From Lantana camara (taxonomy: Eukaryota; Streptophyta; Magnoliopsida; Lamiales; Verbenaceae): DNA of 64,000 nucleotides. Position 1 is the first letter of the stretch; every line of letters begins with the position of its first letter. The position numbers were made by a program, and so were the translations under genes. The notes beneath the pieces are model-generated. The model saw nothing but the letters and a program-made list of their open reading frames with translations, was not told where the DNA came from and did not search any database. This document shows, one piece after another, positions 11,380 to 20,499 of this stretch. The stretch is from assembly GCA_037501455.1 (NCBI GenBank), contig CM074857.1, positions 31,826,001 to 31,890,000 on the forward strand. The letters are read 5' to 3'.

Positions 11380-12240
11380 CAATTTTTTTTTTAGATTGGC
11401 AATCCTTTTCTTCATGACCAAATTTATGGCATTTTTTACATTGAGATTTTTCACGAAAATAGCAATCATCTTCGGCATGATTAGTCCTTTGACAATATCG
11501 GCATGACGGGTAACTTTTTTTAAATTTCTCACCATAATTTTTGGATTCTAAGACTAAAACTTTAATTTAGACTGAAAGGCATTTTCTAGTGAATTTTCAT
11601 CTCGCCTACTCAGCCTTTTTTCATACGCTTAAAGAGAGCCTATGTAACTCGATCAATGATAGAGTAGCAAGATCTTTTGTTTCTTCAATAGTAGTAACTA
11701 TTGGATCATATTTCTCGGTGATACTAATTAATATTTTTTCGACCACCTTCTTATTTGAAATATCTTCTCCATAAGCTCTCAATTGATTTACCATTTCGGT
11801 TAATCTAGCATAATATTTTTCTATCATCTCAGAATCCTTCATTTTGATATTTTCAAGATCCCTTCTAAGAGTTTGAAGTTTAATCAAGCGTACCTTCGGA
11901 TTTCCTTGAAACTCATCCTTTAAGGTATCCCAGGTCTGCTTGGAGTTCTTGGCACCTTGAATCCTTGGAATATTTGATCCGTCAATGCCATTTGGATGTC
12001 GTACAAGGCCGTGTAGTCCTTTTTCTTTTGCTCCTTCAATAATTTTTGGTTGGCCGCGAACGTATCTTCTTCCAAAACGGTGATTCCTTCTTCGATGATG
12101 TCCCATAGGTTTTGGGACAAAAAGTATGTCTTCATTTTGACAGCCCAATAATCATAATTTTCTCCATTGAAAATTGGTATTGGAATATTGTTGCTTGAGA
12201 AAGTCGTAGCCAATGCGGAAGTGGTTTTTGGCTCGCCCAA
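11380..12240 (-). pseudogene. Copia RLC-1: gag
   Basis: The minus-strand frame begins MGEPKTTSALATT at 12240 and contains FNGENYDYWAVKMKT and LWDIIEEG, typical of the copia gag (UBN2/DUF4219 type). A frameshift near 11950 moves the rest (TWDTLKDEFQG, LINLK-like and YYARLTEMVNQLRAYGE motifs, VVEKILISITEKYD) into another frame. A Cys/His-rich stretch at about 11400-11500 is the remnant of the nucleocapsid zinc knuckle. Non-functional. Confidence 0.88.
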
Positions 12241-12260
12241 TTACTAAACGAATTAGACTC

Positions 12261-12386
12261 TGATACCAGAAGTTGGAAGTTGAAAAAATAGTTTTGGTAG
12301 AATGACACCAGATGTTGGAAATTAGATAATTAGTTTTGGTAGAATGATACCAAATGTTGGAAATTAGATAATTAGTTTTGGTAGAA
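12261..12386 (-). repeat. Three 42-bp tandem copies of the primer-binding-site/LTR junction
   Basis: Units start at 12261, 12303 and 12345. Each begins TGATACCA (TGACACCA in the middle one), the plus-strand image of the tRNA-Met primer-binding site. This is followed by AGTTGGAA or TGTTGGAA (the LTR end) and about 25 bases ending in TTTTGGTAGAA. The LTR/primer-site boundary has therefore been triplicated. Confidence 0.85.
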
Positions 12387-12801
12387 TGAATCTTTGATTG
12401 GAGAAATATAATAAATGGGGCGTAATGAGATTTTAGTATTGAAAAGGTGGGTATATAACTAGTGGAGGAGAAGTAATTTTGTAAGAAAGGATTTTGTAGA
12501 AATTTTTCTGTCTGAATTATATTAGGAATTAGTGAAATGGTTTCATTTCATTACAAAGCAAATGTAGTACATATATTTATAGATGGATTGGCCGACCTAA
12601 TTAAGGCGGTTTAGATTAATCTAGATTTATTTTTGACTAATCAAAATTTTAACTAATTCTATAATTATCTAATTAATACATATCTAGATAATTCCACCAT
12701 TTTTTACTAGTTAGATATATGTCGACAATCTAGATTAGCCTAACATTTATAAAATTTATGTACACTAGTTTAGATATGTCTAAATAAATAATTTTGACAA
12801 A
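12270..12801 (-). repeat. Copia RLC-1 LTR (5' LTR of the minus-strand element)
   Basis: It lies between the primer-binding site (12261-12268) and a purine-rich tract at about 12820-12830 (minus strand AAGAAGGAG). On the minus strand it would start TGTCAAAATTA near 12801. The right boundary is inferred from TG/CA ends and composition, since no second LTR is in the window for comparison. AT-rich. Confidence 0.6.
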
Positions 12802-12826
12802 AACATTATTATTTTAATACTCCTTC

Positions 12827-13085
12827 TTAATGTATTTGTCTTCTTGCTCTGCTTGTAGATGCTTGAGTAGCTCCGTTAGCTTTTATCAGAATCTTGTGTT
12901 TAGATTTGCTCCCAATGTTTATAGATTTTAATGCTGTGAAGTTACATGATTTATATATGTCGCGGAGTAGTCTTGTTCTTCTCGATGGTTCTGGAGATGA
13001 TTCTTTTTCTTCTTGATTTTCACTAGATGAGTTAGAAGTCGGAGTTGTTGGTGGTGAGCTCAGTTCCGAGTCGTTCACTTCTTCA
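12827..13085 (-). pseudogene. Copia internal fragment (integrase-RT linker) on the far side of the LTR
   Basis: Minus-strand frame from TGTTGAAGAAG at 13085 with the same serine/glutamate-rich linker as positions 1-130 (shared NSSSENQEE-like and LLRDIY stretches), then RQIH and a stop, followed by a purine tract and the LTR. It therefore looks like the shrunken 3' end of a neighbouring copy that shares one LTR with RLC-1. Only about 250 bp of internal sequence remain. Confidence 0.7.
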
Positions 13086-14120
13086 ACAAATCAGCTAGAA
13101 TTCCAATGAACGAGATCTAAACTGCATACTTATTGTGAAACCATTTTCACTCTAATAAATATATTGATTATGCTAAGCCACTTGAAATACACCATAATTA
13201 ACAAGTCAAATCCTTATCGGCTTAAATAATCAGATCTAATTAACCCATTAATAGTGAATTTAGCTTATCCAACAATTTATGTGTCCAACTATTCTTTCAA
13301 ATTTCACTTCAAAGTGGAGAAGAAAATTAGTTGTACCTAATATCTCCGTCACACTAATATAACAATCTAAGCACTTAGAAGAGAGGAAAAAAAAAAAAAA
13401 ATTTACTTTTGTATACTAGAAAATTACCACCTGCAACCGTTAATTTCTTCCTCAAATTAGCACTAATAATAAACATAGTTATATATATAGTGTATATAAA
13501 ATCAATAATATTTTAATTAACTCACCTCAATCTTCTCTAATCAATAGACAGTAAGCTTTTCTCTATCACTAGTGGATATTTCTCCAATTAGTTATTAACC
13601 GATGGTATTTATAATATTCTAAATCAATAGTACGTGATTGAGTGCTTTATAAAAAACCCAACTCTTAAACCTAATAGGATTTATGTTCAACTAGCAATTT
13701 CGCATATTCAATATATATGAAAAAAAAAAATTATTTTTATATAAATATATTAAAATAAAATTATTTTTATTAATATATTCTATAATTAGTTTTAACATGA
13801 TTATTAAATTATAATAAATAAATTAATAGATTTCAATAAGACAGTGTCATATCGATAATTAAATAAAAAATAAAATTATAAATGAAAAGTAATAAAAATT
13901 ATAAAAAAAAAAAGAAAAATAATTAAAATGAGAAAAGAGAAAAGAGAATTTAAAAAAAAAAAAAAAAACACCTCGAAATACCATTATTTGGCTCAATGAT
14001 ATCCTGCCTAAATCAATCTGCACAGCTAAGGTAAAATACTAAAAGAACCTCCTGAGGAGAGAAAAGAGGGGAAAGGAAGAAATCCTTGTTATCTATTGAA
14101 ATTACAATTACCCCCAAAAC
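13086..14120. other. AT-rich intergenic DNA
   Basis: Homopolymer A runs (13386-13401, 13900s, 13953-13968) and short AT repeats. No coding frame, RNA gene or element end could be supported. Confidence 0.6.
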
Positions 14121-14152
14121 TTAATAGCTACGAAGATCCACTGGAGTCAACA

Positions 14153-14160
14153 GTGGTTTC
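14153..14160. repeat. Target-site duplication of MITE-1 (left)
   Basis: GTGGTTTC, repeated at 14323-14330. Confidence 0.9.
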
Positions 14161-14322
14161 CTATGTTGTACGGATACGGACATGGCGACACGGACACGAT
14201 GCGACACGGATACGGCGACACGGATTTTTTTGTGAATTTTCCATTTGAGAAGTGTCGGACACGGTGTCGGATACGATACGACACGGCAAAATGATATTTT
14301 TAGAAGTGTCCGTGCATTAGAG
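14161..14322 (-). mobile_element. MITE-1, hAT-type, inside the dehydrogenase pseudogene
   Basis: 162 bp beginning CTATGTTGTACGGATACGG and ending GTCCGTGCATTAGAG, flanked by the 8-bp duplication GTGGTTTC (14153-14160 and 14323-14330). It is full of GACACGG/CCGTGTC motifs. It is an inverted relative of MITE-2 at 17775-17959. The 8-bp duplication fits the hAT superfamily. The duplicated bases are the codons of the KKPL region of the dehydrogenase C-terminus. Confidence 0.9.
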
Positions 14323-15221
14323 GTGGTTTCTTAAGGAAGTGACACTCCAAATTAGCAACAACAAGATCAGCCATATCTCTGCATGTCTGATCAACCGTAT
14401 CACTCCCAACATGAGGCAGCAAGACAACGTTATATTGTCCTGCCCAAAAAACGTTTCCGTCACATTAGGCTCGTTCTCAAACACATCGAGCTCCGCTTCA
14501 TGGCAGATATGAGCTCCGCTTCATCGACATGCGGCCCCCGTCCTATGTTTATGAGAACCCATTTTGTCCCAACACATCGATGACCTGGCGGTTCACGATG
14601 TGGCGCGTTTCTTTCGTTAGAGAGCATGACACAATTAGAATCTCCGAATTGGCCGCCAAGTCGAGGACGTTGGAGTAGTACGTGTAGTGTGTGTTCGGTT
14701 TCTTAGTTCTTGATGGGGCAGCCAAATGCTTCAGCTCTCTTGGCTATTGCTGAGCCGATTCTTCCTAGGCCTAGAATGCCTATTGATTTGCCACTGAACT
14801 TAGAAGCCAGCTCAAAATCACCATTCTTCCACAGCCCACTTCTCACGAACCGATCAGCCGGGCAAATCCTCCTCAATGTCGCGATCGACAATCCAATTGC
14901 AATATCTGCGACGTTGTTTATCAGCACATCGGGAGTGTTGGTAACCCTAATTCCTCTCTCTCTGCACCTATTCAAGTCGATTTTATCGAGGCCCACGCTG
15001 TAAGCCGCAACGATCTCGAGGCGGGGGAGTGAGTCGATCAGCTCCGAGTCAGCGCCGAGCTTAGTGTTGCCCACCACTGCCTTGACGGAGTCAGAGTGCC
15101 GAGTCAGGAACTGAGTTCTGGAAGGCGATTCCCACAGTTTGAAGAGAGCGTGAAGCGCTTTTGGAGTTCTTGCTCCATGTAGGCGGACATTGGGCAGGTC
15201 ATAAGCACGCCCACATTCTCC

Positions 15222-15528
15222 ATTGTTGGTGCTCTCGTTGTAGAGATAATAGAATATATAGAAAAGAGAAGTTAAAAGGCCTGGTCGAAATTATGAAATA
15301 CCTAAATAAAAAGGAAGGAAAAGAGTTTAACAGATAAAATCCAATGAAAAAAATTAATAAATAAAAAAATTAAAATTAAAATTAAAATTAAAATTCAAGA
15401 AATCAAATTTGGGTCTCTTGTTTAATATAAAGTGTAGATAATAGTAACTAGCAAAGGAAACTTCCCAAGATTTTCATTCTACCTAAAATTCTATTATAAT
15501 AATAATACATAAATAACTGTGTTTAATA
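15222..15528. other. Upstream flank of the dehydrogenase pseudogene
   Basis: AT-rich, with four AAAATT-type repeats near 15363-15392. It may hold the old promoter of the minus-strand gene, but no TATA or other site stands out enough to call. Confidence 0.4.
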
Positions 15529-16544
15529 GAGTTAACTGCACCTAACCCCTGTGTTAGTTTCAATTTGCAGAAAAAACTCTCAATTATAAAAATTAGCTAA
15601 AATAACCCTGCGTTATTTTAAATTTTGCACACCGCCCCTCGAACTCATTTGGTCAAATGTAAAATGTGATAACCCTAAAATACCCTTACTTTATATATTA
15701 AAATAATATTAAAAATATAAATATTTAATGTATTAAGAATAAAAATATTATAACTATATTATTTTTTAAAATATACATATTTAATATATGCATATTATAT
15801 TAAAAAAATAAAAAATATATAAATATTAAAAATCATTTTTAATAATTTTAAATATATATATATTAAAATATAGATATAAATGAATAATTATTTTTAAAAA
15901 TGTTATTAATAAATAAAAATATACATCGATATTATTTATATATTTTCATTAAAAAATATTATATATATATATATATACACACAATTACTTATACATATAT
16001 ATACTAAATAAATATATACATAATACAATATATAATATTTTATATTTATATATTATATTATATCTATATAATGTATTTCTATTATTTAAAAATATTATTA
16101 ATAAATAAAAATATACATCGATATTATTTATATATTTTTATTAAAATATATATATATATATATACACACACAATTGCTTATACATATATATACTAAATAA
16201 ATATATACATAATACAATATACAATATTTTATATTTATATATTATATTATATGTGTATAATGTATTTCTATTATTTAAAAATATTATTAATAAATAAAAA
16301 TATACATCGATATTATTTATATATTTTCATTAAAAAATATATTATTTATTACTTATACATATATATACTAAATAAATATATACATAATACAATATACAGT
16401 ATTTTATATTTATATATTATATTATATGTATATATATATATATTATATTTATTAAAATATTATATTATATTATACGCTAATTTTCATAACTGATGGTTTT
16501 TTCTACAAATTGAAACTAACACAAGGGGTTAGGTGCAGTTAACT
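15529..16544. mobile_element. 1-kb non-autonomous element with long inverted ends
   Basis: The left end GAGTTAACTGCACCTAACC (15529) is repeated inverted at the right end, finishing GGTGCAGTTAACTC at 16544. The inverted match continues about 65 bases inward with few mismatches. The core is almost pure A+T with tandem repeats. No transposase frame. The target-site duplication is unclear because both flanks are ATA-rich, so the superfamily is not assigned. Confidence 0.75.
15890..16440. repeat. AT-rich tandem repeat, about 190 bp x 3
   Basis: The marker ATACATCGATATTATTTATA recurs at about 15921, 16113 and 16302 with matching sequence between, so the unit is 189-192 bp. Copies differ by small indels in TA and CA runs. 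It lies inside the inverted-end element. Confidence 0.85.
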
Positions 16545-16844
16545 CATATATATATATATATATATATCATTAAGGGCATAAGTGACATTTCACTCCTAAA
16601 AACCCTTCCACACACGCAGTCAACGCGCGTGTGGGCCACACAACGCGCTCAGGGTTTTTTTTGCAAACTTTTAGAAAACACAGGGTTCTTTGGATGATAT
16701 TCCTTATGTCGGGGTTTTTTCTGCTCTTTTCGCCTAACACAGGGTAGTTTTCTGCATTTTTCTCATGTTTAATACTAAAAGAAATGGGGAGATAATGAAC
16801 GAAAAGCGTAAAATGCATGAAACAAGGTTCTTTGTGAAGTCTTC

Positions 16845-17135
16845 CCTATGTCATTTTTAATGGAACAAGCCGGAGGACAAGCGTTCGCCGGGAAGGAACT
16901 GGTAAGGTTTATCGAGAATTATCAAGAAAATAAAAGGGATTTTTGTCGAATTTCTAAATATTTGAATATTTCATGGATATTGTACGTAATTTCTTCTTAT
17001 TTTTGGGGCATATTTTTATTAAAGGCGCTCGATTTGATTCCGAAGAAGATACATGAGTGTTCCCCGATTTTCCTAGGAAGCTACGACGACGTCGAGGAGA
17101 TCAAGGCAATGTACGCTGCTGAAGAGCAAAAATAA
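16845..17135 (+). pseudogene. Fragment of cytosolic fructose-1,6-bisphosphatase gene (last two exons)
   Basis: Exon 16845-16901 reads PMSFLMEQAGGQAFAGKEL. A 123-bp intron follows (GT at 16902, AG at 17023-17024). The final exon 17025-17135 reads ALDLIPKKIHE, then SPIFLGSYDDVEEIKAMY, and ends at TAA. These are the C-terminal motifs of FBPase, the cytosolic sucrose-synthesis enzyme that removes the 1-phosphate from fructose-1,6-bisphosphate. All earlier exons, with the active site, are missing: upstream is an AT-rich repeat. The retained intron means a DNA-level copy, not a retrocopy. The remaining frame is still open, so the fragment may be fairly young. Confidence 0.88.
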
Positions 17136-17766
17136 TTGGAACTTGTAAAAGTTCTGTTTTAATTTCTGACTCCGACTCGCAGTTCATATCGAATTAACTC
17201 CTAAATTTGTAGCAAAACATTCGTTCTGTTTCAATGATTAAATGTTAGCTCGATTTTGCTGCATTTTAGGTTTGTTGTGTGAACTAGGGGTGGCGAATGG
17301 TTGGTTTGGTTTGGGCTAATATGGTTTGGTTCAAAAATGGTTTGCGTTAAAAATGGTTTAAATGCTAATGGGTTCTTAATATTTTGAGTTCTTAATGGTT
17401 TTGGAACGGGTTATTAATTGGTTTAACAATGAGTTTTTAATTGGTCCATACTTCAACTAAGTAATTAAATGTCCAAAATGCTCTCATTGATACATTTGAC
17501 TTATTTTTAAGTTTTAATACATTTGATCCCATTTATTTATTTTCAATTTGTTTAACCTATTTTGAACTCGTTTAATTTATTTTTGACATGCTCAAATCAT
17601 GGAAACATATTTGAATCTGTTGCGAATCATATTTGATACGTTGGAATCATTTTTAACCCATAAGAGTTTATCTTTAAAATAAAATTTCACATTATTTAAA
17701 ATTCAGAAGCATTTTATAAGAAGTTTTAAACAAGTTTAGCCAAACACTTATTTGTCATTTTATTTC
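17136..17766. other. Intergenic DNA with a one-sided hAT-like remnant
   Basis: Directly after the FBPase stop this may be its 3' untranslated region. At about 17286, TAGGGGTGGCGAATGG and repeated ATGGTTTGGTT motifs look like one end of a hAT-type MITE. No matching inverted end was found. Confidence 0.4.
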
Positions 17767-17774
17767 CTTAAAGG

Positions 17775-17959
17775 CTATGATGCACGGACACTTCTAAAAA
17801 TATCATTTTGCCGTGTCGTGTCATGCCGTGTCGTGTCGGACACTCGTGTCCGACACCGTGTCCGACACTCCTTACGTGGGAAATTCAAGAAAAAATCCGT
17901 ATCGCCGTATCCGTGTTGTGTCGTGTCCGTGTCGCCGTGTCCGTGTCCGTGCATCATAG
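17775..17959 (+). mobile_element. MITE-2, hAT-type, with perfect 17-bp terminal inverted repeats
   Basis: The left end CTATGATGCACGGACAC (17775-17791) is the exact reverse complement of 17943-17959. The 8-bp duplication CTTAAAGG is at 17767-17774 and 17960-17967. The interior is built of CGTGTC/GTGTCCG repeats. A degraded copy of its right end (TTTGTGCATTATAGCTTAAAA) lies at about 18103-18127. It is non-coding, and its transposase would have to come from elsewhere. Confidence 0.93.
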
Positions 17960-17967
17960 CTTAAAGG

Positions 17968-18758
17968 TCATTAAAACAAAATTACTTCTGTGCTGTAACA
18001 GTAATGGAAATACGGGTTTTAGTATTGGTATTAATTGAATTACAGATTATTATAATGGAAATATATAAAAACAGTATTTATATCGTGTCTATGTCGTCAT
18101 ACCCGTATTTGTGCATTATAGCTTAAAAGAGAATTTATTTCGAACCAAAAAAGTATAATTCAAAATCATTTGCAAGGATACGGAAATATATATAATTCAA
18201 AATCATGTGCACAGATACATAAATTTTTTCTTAAATTTTTTACGTAAAAAGTATCGAATATAAATATTTGATATGATACACATGACACAACATAATTATA
18301 TTAGAGTTCAAAATGAATTTGGGCGAACTAAAGCCCATTAATATGGCCACTAGTAAATAAAGAATCGTTTAACTACGAATCATTACTTTAGAGAAAAAAC
18401 CTTTAATTACTTGAACTCTGTTGACTTGATTCTACTTGATGCATCGAGAGTTTTTACTCGTCCCACAAGGTTAAAAATGTCGTAAAATTCATATAAACAC
18501 CATATAACAATATAAAATTTGATGAACACTTGTTACATATATGTATTTGATTGTAGCGTTTCACAAATATTGAATTTGTTACATTAATTCACAATCAACA
18601 AATACCTAACGTTTCTGATGTACAAAATTATCTAACGTACGTACTATACATTCTGCCTGTATATATAATATATGTATATATATATATATATATATATGTA
18701 CACACATACGAATGCCTTCAACACTCAGCATAAAAAGCATCAGAAAACTTGTGTCCGT
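17968..18758. other. Upstream region of the neprosin-type gene
   Basis: It contains the decayed MITE-2 relative (about 18050-18127) and AT-rich sequence with a TA dinucleotide run (18671-18697). A core promoter for the gene starting at 18759 may lie here, but I cannot pick one TATA box among many AT runs. Confidence 0.4.
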
Positions 18759-18899
18759 ATGGCTTCGGTATCTAGCATCGTATACATTATATTCTTAACT
18801 AACTTGTTTTTTACAGGTTATGAAGTACGAAGAGGTAGGAATATCCGCAAGGATAATGTTTAGCAGCCACGACATTCCAATGCGATTTCTAGCATCGAA
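18759..18899 (+). pseudogene. Neprosin-type gene exon 1 (signal peptide)
   Basis: ATG at 18759 gives MASVSSIVYIIFLTNLFFTG, a good secretory signal peptide, followed by a basic stretch. An in-frame TAG sits at 18861-18863 (codon 35), after which the frame continues to NAISSIE and the donor GTACGT at 18900. Spliced to exon 2 it reads ISSIETTYGEIYDC, which is the usual activation-domain context and confirms the exon pair. Confidence 0.85.
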
Positions 18900-19042
18900 G
18901 TACGTATGGTATTTTTAATGTTTTTTTCTTTATATTCTAAACTAATTATGTGTGTGTGTGTAGAGAGAGAGAATAAGAGGGAGTATATGTATACCTGCAC
19001 TATGTTACGTTTATATCATATAATGTATATACTCATTTACAG

Positions 19043-20163
19043 ACCACGTATGGTGAAATTTATGACTGCATTCATATGTACAAGCAACATTCTCTTACCC
19101 ACTCCTCACTTCGAGGCCACAAAGTAGGGGTGTCAAAACTTGACACGACCCGATAACCCGACCTGACCCACTTGATAAAAAAATCAGGTTAGGGTCAGGG
19201 GTTTTCGGGTTCCGGTCCAATCGGGTCGGACCCGAAAAACAACCCGAAGAGAAAAGTGAAAATCAGGTCGGGTTCAGGTCAACCCGAGTTGACCTGAAAT
19301 GACCCGATAAAAATTAAAATAAGATATAAAAATTATACATCAATTCATATTAGGCCTTAAACTTGTCCAAAAATTAGCAGAAATAATATTCCCCACTAAA
19401 TGCCCACTTTGCTCGGCCCACTTCCATAATTAAAAATAAATTTTCATTCTCAATTAGCCACTAACAAAAGCCCTTTTTCCATCCATTAAAAAGAAAACCC
19501 TAGGCTTACTCAGACAATAGCACCGTTTCTTTGTTCCTGACCCAAAATATGAAATCTTTTCTCATCGTCTATTTTTCTCAAAAAGACGGTGGCTATGGAG
19601 AATTCTTAGAAGTCGATGTTGTAGAGGATGGTGGCGAAAGAGCTGGGGGATGTTTGAGCCTTCGGCGGCACGCAGCGGCGGCGCTTGGAATGCGGAAGTG
19701 TTGCCGTCTGTGAAGGCATTGGTGGCGGCGGAGATGAAGAGCGGGTCGCAGGAGCCTTTGAGGTAGGATGAGGAACTAGAATCATAGAGAAATTGCCATC
19801 AGAATTGTTTTAGTGAGAAAATTGGTTTTTGCTTTATGCGTTGGTTGTATATCAGAAGAAATCTCTCACCCTATTTTGTGTGTTGGTTGTATATAAGAAG
19901 AAATCTCACCCCCTTTGTGCTGCTCTATACCGGGCTTGGGTCGGATTATTGGGTTAATCCGAATTACAGGGTGTTTTGAAAATCAATCAGGTCAACCCGA
20001 AAACCAACCCGAACCCTATGACATCAGGTTCGGGTTGGGAGTAACGGGTTGAATATCAGGTTGGGTTGGGTTCGGGTTTACCATTTTTCTATTATACCCT
20101 AACATCAACCCGACCCGAACCCACCTGACCCACCCGAATTGACAGCCCTACCACAAAGTCAAG
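19043..20163 (+). pseudogene. Neprosin-type gene exon 2, interrupted by a hAT-type element
   Basis: Exon sequence is 19043-19124 plus 20159-20163, with acceptor AG at 19041-19042 and donor GTAATG at 20164. It reads TTYGEIYDCIHMYKQHSL, then RGHKVK, which is the conserved activation-peptide block. The hAT element at 19125-20150 splits the valine codon after GHK. Without it the frame is open. Confidence 0.88.
19125..20150 (+). mobile_element. hAT-1, non-autonomous hAT-type element (1,026 bp)
   Basis: Ends are TAGGGGTGTCAA (left) and TTGACAGCCCTA (right), inverted with one mismatch. The 8-bp duplication CCACAAAG is at 19117-19124 and 20151-20158. Subterminal regions are dense in ACCCGA on one side and TCGGGT on the other, which could serve as transposase-binding repeats. 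No transposase. The middle (about 19560-19770) is GC-richer and has coding-like periodicity on the minus strand. It might be captured host sequence, but I do not recognise it. Confidence 0.92.
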
Positions 20164-20287
20164 GTAATGAATTAGTCAATTTTAGCCATGCTAGTATTCG
20201 ATATAATCTAATTATTTGAAATTCAAACTGTTGGTATCTTATAAATAAGGGTTAATTAATTAATCTCTCTTTTATATATCGACGCAG

Positions 20288-20388
20288 ATGAGGCCTTCTC
20301 GGGAGATAATTTTGCCACAACTTCTCCAGCATACCCTGGGAACAATATTAACATCGTTGAGTTCAACCTTACTTTATGGAAGTTCAAA
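20288..20388 (+). pseudogene. Neprosin-type gene exon 3, first part
   Basis: Acceptor ACGCAG ends at 20287. The exon opens MRPSR, then after a 1-2 base shift reads DNFATTSPAYPGNNINI and EFNLTLWKF. It is cut after TTATGGAAGTTCAAA by the LINE. The next codons (K, then MGCP) lie at 26609-26623 on the other side. LWKFKMGCP matches the family's LWxxxGCP segment. Confidence 0.82.
20374..20388. repeat. LINE target-site duplication (3' side)
   Basis: TTATGGAAGTTCAAA, repeated exactly at 26597-26611. Fifteen bases is normal for LINE target-primed insertion. The bases are neprosin exon 3 codons. Confidence 0.95.
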
Positions 20389-20499
20389 TTTTATTTTTTT
20401 GTTTTTTGGTACGCAAGCAATGGCGCCAAAAAAAAAAAAAACGCCTAATCTAACTCAAAGGGAGGGTAGTCCCAAGAGCATCTCCCCTCCTCCATGACT

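Larger units (their letters stand above)
14121..15221 (-). pseudogene. 2-hydroxyacid dehydrogenase (HPPR/GRHPR-like) pseudogene
   Basis: The minus-strand reading starts at ATG 15219-15221 ([12 protein letters not shown]) and ends at TAA 14121-14123 (LLTPVDLRSY). Family features in order: the substrate-domain start, [11 protein letters not shown], the NAD-binding GLGRIG motif (about 14750), VDEAEL after INIGRG, an ENEP-type segment, and the catalytic-His segment PHVGSDT (about 14390). In this family the enzyme reduces hydroxyphenylpyruvate, hydroxypyruvate or glyoxylate with NAD(P)H. Without the inserted MITE about 930 bp remain, close to the usual 313 codons. Lesions: a 2-bp CT expansion near 15145, frameshifts near 14700 and 14550, a short deletion near 14500, and MITE-1 inside the codons for the last 20 residues. 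No introns are visible. Confidence 0.88.

Noticed and set aside
16251..16493. 80-codon Tyr/Ile-rich frame
   Set aside because: A product of the AT-rich tandem repeat, not a protein gene.
16570..16818. 82-codon minus-strand frame before the FBPase fragment
   Set aside because: No family features. The stretch resembles decayed repeat sequence (ACACAGGGT motifs similar to the neighbouring inverted-end element).
19140..20130. CGGGTT/AACCCG repeats read as interstitial telomere
   Set aside because: The plant telomere unit is TTTAGGG. These are subterminal repeats of a hAT-type element with matching ends and duplication.
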